Assembly: GCA_964502465.1 (NCBI GenBank)
Contig: CAZCWX010000400.1
Location: 1-6,839 of the forward strand
DNA from: CAZCWX01 sp964502465
Lineage (GTDB): Bacteria; Desulfobacterota; Binatia; Bin18
Direction: 5' to 3'
Length of the DNA: 6,839 nt
The position numbers were made by a program, and so were the translations under genes. Positions 1 through 4,728 of this stretch are shown here, piece after piece (position 1 is the stretch's first letter; each line of letters starts with the position of its first letter). The notes under the pieces are model-generated. The model saw nothing but the letters and a program-made list of their open reading frames with translations. It was not told where the DNA came from and searched no databases.

Positions 1-129
1 CACGCCATCGAACCTGGACTCACGTTGCGGTCCGTCCTGGCGTCGTGGCCCCATATCTCCCAGGCCTTATCCGAGCGCCCACGCCAGCGCAAACTGCAGG
101 TGCCGGAATACTCATTTTCCTTAAGTTAG
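1..129 (+). CDS. 3' end of an unidentified protein (partial)
   Basis: The frame is open from the window edge and ends at TAG 127-129. It gives 42 residues ending in LQVPEYSFSLS. Third codon positions are mostly G or C, which favours this frame. I do not recognise the family. The reverse strand is also open here for most of the stretch, so the strand is not certain. Given the neighbouring transposases it could be the tail of another mobile-element gene, but that is inference. Confidence 0.3.
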   Translation, partial: HAIEPGLTLRSVLASWPHISQALSERPRQRKLQVPEYSFSLS

Positions 130-267
130 CGCTTATGATGCATTGCGGGGGCGGGGTGGCCGTCCGCGAAACAAAGAGTGAAACGTCGTGACAAGTCTCT
201 GCGGCTGACTTGATTGCGGTTGCTGGTCACAGCCTGTGGGCTGTACCAAACACCTATTGAGGGTCAA

Positions 268-298
268 TGTTTCGGTGGACAATGTTCCACGGGAAACA
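268..298. repeat. Imperfect hairpin containing a parS-like 16-mer
   Basis: TGTTTC (268-273) pairs with GAAACA (293-298), and GTGGA (275-279) pairs with TCCAC (286-290), around a 6-base loop. The right-hand part, TGTTCCACGGGAAACA (283-298), differs by one base (G at 292) from the parS consensus TGTTNCACGTGAAACA bound by ParB. The structure could be part of the insertion-sequence RNA, a degenerate parS, or coincidence. No parA or parB gene lies nearby. Confidence 0.4.
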
Positions 299-370
299 GC
301 GGCACCCGTAAGCGCCACGCCCTAGAAACTCTTCTGTGCCCTCATCCCGGTCTTCTCAATAGAACGGGTT

Positions 371-398
371 GTGTCCAAAGACACTCCTAGTTAGTGTC
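371..398. repeat. Two mutually exclusive hairpins
   Basis: GTGTC (371-375) and GACAC (380-384) form a stem with a CAAA loop. The same GACACT (380-385) can instead pair with AGTGTC (393-398) around CCTAGTT. The two stems share one arm, so an RNA from either strand could switch between them. The position, about 210-240 bases past the transposase stop codon, is where IS1111-type elements carry structured RNA. The role is inferred. Confidence 0.45.
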
Positions 399-550
399 AG
401 ACTCGGCGGAGGGGCAGCCACGGGACACTTGATGACGCATCACCAAGAAAATGAGCGAGAGAGACAGTCCAATCAACCGCAAGGGCTCCGGGCCTTGGGT
501 CCAGATGTTCTCCACACAGTCTACGCTGTATATATAAGGAAGGAACATCA

Positions 551-593
551 GGCAGGCTCTACCCGTTGGCGGCCAGTTAGGCGGCAGGCTCTA
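551..593. repeat. 11-bp direct repeat just past the transposase stop
   Basis: GGCAGGCTCTA occurs at 551-561 and again, exactly, at 583-593. The two copies are 32 bases apart and lie 17-59 bases beyond the transposase stop. Inside the non-coding side of an IS110-type element such repeats can be guide or recombinase-recognition sequence, but nothing here proves that. Confidence 0.5.
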
Positions 594-609
594 TCTCTCC
601 CCTCAGCGG

Positions 610-1654
610 TTACGCAGAAACAAAGCGGTGGAGATCAAACGGCTGTGCCCGCGTGAGCATGTAGTACACGGCACGCGCCAGCTTGTGCCCGAGTACCGTT
701 AAGGCCTTGGCTTTGCCGTGTTTGTGTTCGAGTTTCGTGAAATATTCTTTCCCCAGTTGGTTCTGCCGTAAGAATGAGGATGGCGGCTTCGGCAAAGGCC
801 CAGCGCAAATGCACGTTGCCAATCTTTTTCCCTGAGGTGCCCAGTCGTTTGCCGTTGGATTCTTTGGCGCACTTCACCAAGCGACAATACGAGACGAAAT
901 CCTGCACGCGGGGGAAACGCGCAATGTCTTGAATCTCGTAGAGAATGACCAAGGCCAGAATCTTGCCAATCCCGGGGACCGATTGTAAGCGGGAGAAGGT
1001 TTGGCCATCATGGGCCTTGGCCGTACGCGTAATATAGAGTTCCACTTCGCCGAGTACTTGATCGTAGTGATCGATGAGAGAAATATCTACTTCTATTGTC
1101 TTGCGCACACTGGGATCAGGAAAATGCTCTTCGACTCCCCCACGGTTCGCTTTGTACGCGAGCTTCTTGCCGATCTCAGGGAGATTGTACTGACTATTGG
1201 TATTCTGAATGTGAGCCAACAGTTCTGCTCTTTTCCGCACCAAGTGACAGCGGCGCCGGAGTAAATCCCGTGTCGCCCGCATCTCGGCAGGATAGACATA
1301 GGCTTGCGGCAACATCCCACTGCGTAACAACACGGCAATCTTATGCGCATCAATTTTATCGTTCTTGGCTTTCCCGCCATGAATCGCTTTCATATAGAGG
1401 GCATGCCCCAGAACAAAAGTAATGCCTTCTTTCGCGCAGAGGTCCGCCAGCCAGTACCAGGTGAAGATACACTCGACGCCGACGACCACGTCGTCCCGAT
1501 ACGGCGCGATGATCCGCAAAAACGCTTCCGGGGTCGTCGGCAGATTCTTATGAACGAGTTTCGTGCCGTGCTGATCGAGAATACAGACGTACATGGCGCG
1601 TGCATGTAGATCGATACCACAATAATGTTTATGCTGTTGCGTGTAGAAGTTCAT
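610..1654 (-). pseudogene. IS110-family transposase/recombinase, frameshifted near its C-terminus
   Basis: The N-terminal RuvC-like domain shows the DEDD set: D15 in GIDLH, E61 in GVECIFTW, then D99 and D102 in KNDKIDAHK. The C-terminal Tnp_20 domain starts about residue 221 with a helix-hairpin-helix (SVPGIGKILAL). It contains the expected nucleophile serine, S266, in KESNGKRLG. The ATG at 1654 has a strong ribosome-binding site six bases upstream. After L293 (codon 778-776) an extra base at 775 shifts the frame. Without it the protein would continue FLRQNQLGKEYF and end at TAA 612-610, giving 347 residues, normal for the family. The shifted frame instead runs to a stop at 637-635 with unrelated sequence. 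Family assignment is firm; placement in the IS1111 subgroup is inferred from the attC context and the long downstream side. Confidence 0.92.
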
Positions 1655-1733
1655 CCAGGTCTCCTCCTTGGGGGGTGAATTTTGGGTACCGCCACCTTAC
1701 CGCCGCATCCCGCAGCGGAGGAGGCCTGGATGA
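1651..1733. repeat. 17-bp inverted repeat covering the transposase RBS and start codon
   Basis: On the minus strand 1667-1651 reads GGAGGAGACCTGGATGA. On the plus strand 1717-1733 reads GGAGGAGGCCTGGATGA. The arms match at 16 of 17 positions and are separated by 49 bases. In an RNA that starts outside 1733 and reads leftward, the arms would fold together and bury both the RBS and the ATG. Insertion sequences such as IS10 and IS50 use this kind of structure to stop transposase being made from read-through transcripts. The repeat may also double as the element's subterminal inverted repeat. Its existence is seen; its role is inferred. Confidence 0.7.
1661..1667 (-). promoter_or_regulatory. Strong ribosome-binding site of the transposase
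   Basis: The minus strand reads GGAGGAG, six bases before the ATG at 1654-1652. This fixes the start codon. The same bases form the inner arm of the inverted repeat 1651-1733, so they would be hidden in a longer transcript entering from upstream. Confidence 0.8.
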
Positions 1734-1738
1734 GTATC

Positions 1739-1807
1739 AACAGCTTCCAGTCGGACTGGCTTTTCTGCTCGCGCTCCAAAGCCAGCTGGTTAAGCTGAGC
1801 GTTAGAC
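1739..1807 (+). other. attC-like integron recombination site with a disrupted outer arm
   Basis: The stretch folds as an imperfect palindrome. CAGCTT (1741-1746) pairs with AAGCTG (1792-1797), CCAG (1747-1750) with CTGG (1786-1789), and CTGGCTTT (1756-1763) with AAAGCCAG (1778-1785). The arms are offset by 5-base and 2-base bulges around a 14-base loop. Three bases after the last arm comes GTTAGAC (1801-1807), an exact match to the attC core GTTRRRY. The partner inverse core should read RYYYAAC; only AAC (1739-1741) is left, as if the rest were displaced by the adjacent insertion sequence. A start codon 13 bases after the core is usual for a gene cassette. No integrase is in the window. A chance palindrome is possible. 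Confidence 0.5.
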
Positions 1808-1820
1808 CTCATCGGCTAAA

Positions 1821-2321
1821 ATGGAACTGCTTCTAAAGCTTTGCGAGTAGGCAATTCAAGGAGTCTTAAGCCTGGCAGGGCTTACCGTTGCCGTCTACAC
1901 CATTTCGGTAGGATTTGTTGCACGCGTTCGGAAGACGGTCGAAGAGGAATTCGCCCGTCAGCTCGTAGACATTGAACGGAAGCTAAGATCCTTCAGCGAA
2001 ACTCTGAGCAGATCAGCCGGTATCGAGAGCGTTTTAAGCAGTGTCGACGAACTGGTCAAGCAAAAGCAAACGATAGGAAAAGCACGGCTGGAAGCCTGCA
2101 ATTCATGGCTTCCGCTATCCCTCGATCGCGCGGTTCTCCGGCCTGCCCGACTATGTTGGATTTCGCTGCTCGCTCTCGTCGTCGCATACTCCATCGGGAG
2201 TCTCGGCATAGGTCTTCGCGGTCCGCTTTACGCTCTTATATGTGCATCGGTGGGCCTTTTGTTACTCGTCGGAATAGTGATCGTTACACGTGCTGTCATT
2301 GCTTACCAAGAAGGTAGATGA
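1821..2321 (+). pseudogene. Cassette-borne membrane protein, N-terminal part, with in-frame TAG
   Basis: The frame begins ATG GAA CTG at 1821, just after the attC-like core, and meets TAG at 1848-1850 (codon 10). It then stays open for 156 codons to TGA 2319-2321. There is no usable start between the TAG and late in the frame, so the ATG with a nonsense change is the simplest reading. The product has a hydrophobic segment at about 12-33 and a charged helical stretch likely to be coiled coil at about 35-95 (VEEEFARQLVDIERKL). Two further membrane segments follow at about 112-131 and 135-155. Codon use and the membrane pattern argue that it is or was coding. No family is recognised. Near its end the frame probably continued into the one starting at 2290. 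No clear ribosome-binding site is seen. Confidence 0.55.
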
Positions 2322-2556
2322 AGCGGCACAGCTTGAGGAGGGACAAAGATCGCCACAGGTCCGCTGTTTTTTTGAGTATGACGGTAAGCAAGTCGATTCG
2401 GTCCGGCTTCGTCCGAACGAAGACACTGAGGTTGCAATAGGCCTTGAGACAGACGAGAACAAGATGACGGTCGTCGTCGTTGATGTCTGTTTCCAGCCAC
2501 CGCTTGAGCCATCGAGCAACACCTCATCCCACTTGATTCCCTGCAGGGTCGCCTAG
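2290..2556 (+). pseudogene. Soluble domain of the same or an overlapping gene, ending inside an IS fragment
   Basis: From GTG 2290 or TTG 2299 the frame gives a plausible soluble segment with alternating beta-like stretches, including RCFFEYDGKQVDSVRLRP and TEVAIGLET. It runs to about 2487 (MTVVVVDV). The remaining residues, to TAG 2554-2556, are antisense to a transposase fragment. It overlaps the preceding membrane-protein frame by 32 bases in the +1 frame. Either it was once the continuation of that protein, split by a frameshift near 2307-2312, or it is a separate overlapping gene. There is no ribosome-binding site before the GTG, which favours the frameshift reading. Function unknown. 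Confidence 0.45.
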
Positions 2557-2663
2557 CGCTGGGCCAACTGCTGCCACGCCCGGCGAAAGGCGTCCTGGTG
2601 CCGCCACACCTTGAGCCGGCGTTGGACGGTTTTGTCGGACGGCAAGCCGGGAGGCAACAAAGT
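2506..2663 (-). mobile_element. Internal fragment of an IS5-like transposase
   Basis: Read on the minus strand, the DNA encodes LPPGLPSDKTVQRRLKVW, then RRAWQQLAQR, a TAG at 2555-2553 where a tyrosine is expected, then GIKWDEVLLDGS. This matches the start of the catalytic domain of IS5-family DDE transposases; the D of LLDGS would be the first catalytic residue. Neither the N-terminus nor the later catalytic residues are present, so this is a remnant without function. It is visibly richer in G+C than the sequence on both sides and lies inside a plus-strand gene. The exact ends are uncertain by some tens of bases. Family assignment is from recognition of the motif pattern only. Confidence 0.6.
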
Positions 2664-2814
2664 CTTCGTAGACAAGGACATGATCAGTGTCGAAAACTTG
2701 GTGTTCCATATTTACAATGACCCAGAAACAGCCAACTCCGTTACCGACGCCGCGGATTTCACCATCCCACCAGTTGGCACGTTCCCGCCCGTGCATGAGT
2801 ATTGCATAAAGTGA
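2659..2814 (+). pseudogene. C-terminal fragment of the interrupted cassette gene
   Basis: The plus-strand frame 2659-2814 reads KVFVDKDMISVENLVFHIYN and goes on through FTIPPVGTFPPVHEYCIK to TGA 2812-2814. It looks like the end of a soluble beta-rich protein and has no start codon of its own with a ribosome-binding site. It is in the same frame as the segment beginning at 2290. Together with its lower G+C, this suggests the two are halves of one gene interrupted by the transposase fragment. No family is recognised. Confidence 0.4.
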
Positions 2815-2835
2815 TAACCTGGAATAGTTCCATAG

Positions 2836-2862
2836 GCTGGGGTGAGCGCGGCGAACCCCAGC
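2836..2862. repeat. REP-like hairpin
   Basis: GCTGGGGT (2836-2843) and ACCCCAGC (2855-2862) form a perfect 8-bp stem around 11 bases. Palindromes of the form GCTGGGGTGAG...CGAACCCCAGC are common dispersed intergenic elements in environmental bacteria, some mobilised by REP-associated tyrosine transposases. It lies 22 bases past a stop codon but has no run of T, so it is not a standard terminator. Confidence 0.55.
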
Positions 2863-2992
2863 ACTCCCTTCGCGAAGAGGACAATACCGTAGCCTGACTA
2901 CCGGATTTCACTCCGTGTCACCTGCGCTACCGCAGCTCGATTAAATTCTTGAGTCACTTTTTCGCGCACCTGGGGCGTGCTACCTTACGCCT

Positions 2993-3165
2993 ATGCAATA
3001 CGCGGAGATTTTTGCCGAGTTCCCGTCAGAGCTACGTTTACCCATCGCGCGCCTCGTCTCGATGCCCTAAAGGAGGAACTGGGGGTTAGGAGAAGCGATT
3101 TTGAAGAGCTGAAAGCGATTGTGCGGGACCTGGCCGAAGCGCAGCGGAGGCGAAGAACCTCACCG
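2993..3165 (+). pseudogene. Frameshifted N-terminal fragment of a coiled-coil protein
   Basis: From ATG 2993 the frame gives MQYAEIFAEFPSELRLPIAR and stops at TAA 3068-3070. In another frame from 3067 the sequence continues sensibly as LKEELGVRRSDFEELKAIVR then DLAEAQRR, after which it loses protein character. The join resembles the start of bacterial proteins with a short N-terminal helix followed by long EALAEAQRRTE-type coiled-coil repeats (DUF3782-like). It therefore appears to be a remnant with a frame change near 3062-3069 and a lost C-terminus. There is no ribosome-binding site. Confidence 0.5.
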
Positions 3166-3177
3166 CTCCGGCTCCAC

Positions 3178-3212
3178 CGAGATTCTTCGTCGCTTCGCTC
3201 CTCAGAATGACA
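3178..3212. repeat. Dispersed palindromic intergenic repeat
   Basis: The stretch runs from CGAGATTCTTCG to CTCAGAATGACA, with ATTCT (3182-3186) inverted at AGAAT (3204-3208). Sequences of this form occur many times in intergenic DNA of several environmental bacterial groups. Here it cuts off the coiled-coil fragment. Only one copy is in the window, so repetition in this genome is inferred. Confidence 0.4.
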
Positions 3213-3257
3213 CCTTTCAAAACCAAGGTGACTGACTATGAGTGAGGATACAATCGA

Positions 3258-3301
3258 TTGGCGATGTGTTTAGCTCATGCGCTCAATCAGCGCATCGCCA
3301 A
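3258..3301. repeat. Inverted repeats spanning the icd stop codon
   Basis: TTGGCGATG (3258-3266) is exactly inverted at CATCGCCAA (3293-3301). Inside it ATGCGCT (3277-3283) pairs with AGCGCAT (3289-3295) around CAATC. The outer and inner stems share bases 3293-3295, so they compete. No T-run follows on the icd strand, so a classical terminator is unlikely. The structure might protect the mRNA 3' end or attenuate transcription. Confidence 0.45.
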
Positions 3302-4568
3302 ACTGAGAGCATTTGACCTCTTTCGCCCCTTCCATCAACCGAGCAAAATCGTAAGTGACGATTTTCTCACCGATCGTACGATCGATGGCCTTGATGATCA
3401 AATCAGCCGCTTCGGTCCACTCCATGTGACGCAGCATCATCTCGCCAGAAAGAATAACCGACCCTGGGTTCACTTTGTCCAGATCGGCATATTTGGGCGC
3501 AGTGCCGTGCGTTGCTTCAAAGATCGCGTGACCAGTGACATAGTTGATATTGCCGCCCGGCGCGATGCCAATCCCGCCAACCTGGGCTGCGAGTGCATCA
3601 GAAAGGTAGTCTCCATTGAGGTTCATAGTGGCGATAACGTCGAATTCATCGGCTCGCGTCAATGTTTGCTGTAGAGTGATATCAGCAATGGCATCCTTAA
3701 TGAGAATCTTGCCTTTGGCGAGTTCGGCTTTCTGTTCGGCATTAGCCGCGTCTTCGCTTTTTGCTGCTTTCGTGCGCTCCCACTGTTCCCACGTGTAGGT
3801 TTGGTTGGGGAACTCCCGTTCAGCCAAAGCATAGCCCCAATTGCGGAATGCTCCCTCGGTGAACTTCATGATGTTCCCTTTGTGGACGAAGGTGACACTC
3901 TTCCGTTTGTTGGCGATCGCGTAGCTGATCGCAGCTCGGACTAACCGTTCTGTCCCTTCTGTTGAGACCGGTTTGAGTCCGACTCCAGAGGTCTCGGGAA
4001 AGCGAACCTTCTTATACAGATCCGGGAAGTTTTCCTTCAGGAAATTCAGGACCTTCTTTACCTCCAGAGTCCCCGCTTCGAACTCGATACCAGCATAAAT
4101 GTCTTCGGTATTCTCGCGGAAGATGACCATTTCGACCTTGTCGGGCCGTTTTACTGGGGAAGGGACACCTTTAAACCAGCGGACTGGTCGCAAACAGACA
4201 TAGAGATCCAGCAACTGCCGCAGGGCAACGTTGAGCGAGCGGATGCCACCACCGATAGGCGTAGTCAGTGGACCTTTGATGCCGACCAAAAACTCGCGAA
4301 ACGCCTCTACTGTTTCATCGGGGAGCCAGGTATTGAACTGGTTAAAACTTTTCTCGCCAGCGTACACTTCCATCCACGCGATTTTCCGTTTTCCGCCATA
4401 GGCTTTTTCTACGGCAGCGTCGAGAACGCGGACCGATGCGCGCCAAATATCCCGACCGGTGCCATCGCCTTCAATAAACGGAACAATGGGATGATCAGGA
4501 ACGTTGAGCTTACCATTGTGAATCGAGATTTTTCCCCCCTCGGGCACACGGATGTGTTGGTACGCCAT
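3270..4568 (-). CDS. icd: Isocitrate dehydrogenase, NADP-dependent
   Basis: The enzyme oxidatively decarboxylates isocitrate to 2-oxoglutarate with NADP in the cytosolic TCA cycle. Start ATG 4568 (MAYQHIRVPEG) has a strong AAGGAG; a TTG seven codons upstream is in frame but less likely. The 432-residue product follows E. coli Icd along its length (416 residues). Isocitrate-binding residues are present: S111 and N113 in GGGIRSLNVALRQ, R117, R127, R151 and Y158. K230 is in HKGN, and metal ligands D296, D320 and D324 are in place. HGTAPKY (354-360) carries the K and Y that bind the NADP 2'-phosphate. S111 matches the serine phosphorylated by AceK in E. coli, though whether this host has AceK is unknown. 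A Lys/Glu/Ala-rich insert at about 255-287 accounts for most of the extra length. Transcribed alone, divergent from the lipoprotein gene. Confidence 0.97.
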   Translation of the reverse strand: MAYQHIRVPEGGKISIHNGKLNVPDHPIVPFIEGDGTGRDIWRASVRVLDAAVEKAYGGKRKIAWMEVYAGEKSFNQFNTWLPDETVEAFREFLVGIKGPLTTPIGGGIRSLNVALRQLLDLYVCLRPVRWFKGVPSPVKRPDKVEMVIFRENTEDIYAGIEFEAGTLEVKKVLNFLKENFPDLYKKVRFPETSGVGLKPVSTEGTERLVRAAISYAIANKRKSVTFVHKGNIMKFTEGAFRNWGYALAEREFPNQTYTWEQWERTKAAKSEDAANAEQKAELAKGKILIKDAIADITLQQTLTRADEFDVIATMNLNGDYLSDALAAQVGGIGIAPGGNINYVTGHAIFEATHGTAPKYADLDKVNPGSVILSGEMMLRHMEWTEAADLIIKAIDRTIGEKIVTYDFARLMEGAKEVKCSQFGDALIERMS

Positions 4569-4576
4569 AGCATATA

Positions 4577-4582
4577 CTCCTT
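4577..4582 (-). promoter_or_regulatory. Ribosome-binding site of icd
   Basis: The minus strand reads AAGGAG eight bases before ATG 4568. This supports that start over the upstream TTG at 4589. Confidence 0.8.
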
Positions 4583-4603
4583 TTCTCAAAATAAATTGCG
4601 CGG

Positions 4604-4609
4604 ATTATA
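4604..4609 (-). promoter_or_regulatory. Probable icd promoter (extended -10)
   Basis: The minus strand carries a perfect TATAAT preceded by TGT, forming an extended -10 element 35 bases upstream of the icd ATG. There is no good -35 hexamer at 16-18 bases, which extended -10 promoters can tolerate. The transcript would start near 4597 with a leader of about 30 bases. Confidence 0.55.
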
Positions 4610-4728
4610 ACAACCTCGAAAACGGCCTCATAGAGGAGTGCGGGCTTTTGTGAATTTGTGTCAGCGGATGCAGGAGGCTCATTGCAAAGTACAGACTAAA
4701 ATAGTAGACAAATGGGACTCTTAGCGCC

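Larger units (their letters stand above)
130..609. other. Non-coding stretch: far flank plus downstream side of the IS110-type element
   Basis: No convincing gene is seen in these 480 bases; the short open frames have no recognisable protein character. The stretch holds three repeat structures, listed separately: a hairpin at 268-298, mutually exclusive hairpins at 371-398 and an 11-bp direct repeat at 551-593. It also holds a smaller stem, CAAGG at 480-484 against CCTTG at 493-497, and an AT-rich TATATAA patch at 530-536 that could be a -10 element on either strand. The part next to the transposase gene must belong to the insertion sequence, but its outer end could not be placed. Confidence 0.6.
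268..609 (-). ncRNA. Candidate bridge RNA region of the IS110/IS1111-type element
   Basis: IS110-family recombinases use a structured non-coding RNA made from the element's own non-coding end to choose donor and target DNA. In IS1111-type elements it lies downstream of the recombinase gene. Here the downstream side is long (over 200 bases without a gene) and rich in stems, while the upstream side is short (about 85 bases before the attC-like site). This suggests the RNA, if present, lies here on the minus strand. No covariance match was possible, and the ends given are only outer limits. Confidence 0.3.
268..1738 (-). mobile_element. IS110-family insertion sequence, probably IS1111-type; left end approximate
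   Basis: The element is defined by its transposase gene (1654 to 610). The end upstream of that gene is placed near 1735-1740, because the attC-like palindrome begins there and its outermost arm is disrupted at that point. The other end lies somewhere between about 130 and 500; 268 is a guess at the outermost structured sequence. IS110 elements normally make no target duplication, so duplication cannot be used to find the ends. The transposase is frameshifted, so the copy is probably unable to move by itself. Confidence 0.5.

Noticed and set aside
551..593. CRISPR-like repeats
   Set aside because: There are only two 11-bp copies with no further units and no cas gene.
1730..1798. A 22-codon plus-strand frame (ATG 1730 to TGA 1798) with a perfect GGAGGAGG upstream
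   Set aside because: The ribosome-binding-site look comes from the inverted copy of the transposase start region, and the frame runs through the attC-like palindrome. The peptide has no protein character.
2524..2796. A 90-codon minus-strand frame over the IS5-like fragment
   Set aside because: The transposase motif lies in a different minus-strand frame, and this one mixes unrelated sequence.
2815..2990. A second attC at the end of the cassette-like gene
   Set aside because: TAAC follows the stop, but no GTTRRRY core with a matching palindrome was found downstream.
4682..4710. TTGCAA, 17 bases, TAGACA as a promoter for the lipoprotein gene
   Set aside because: The -10 match is poor (three of six) and nothing else supports it.
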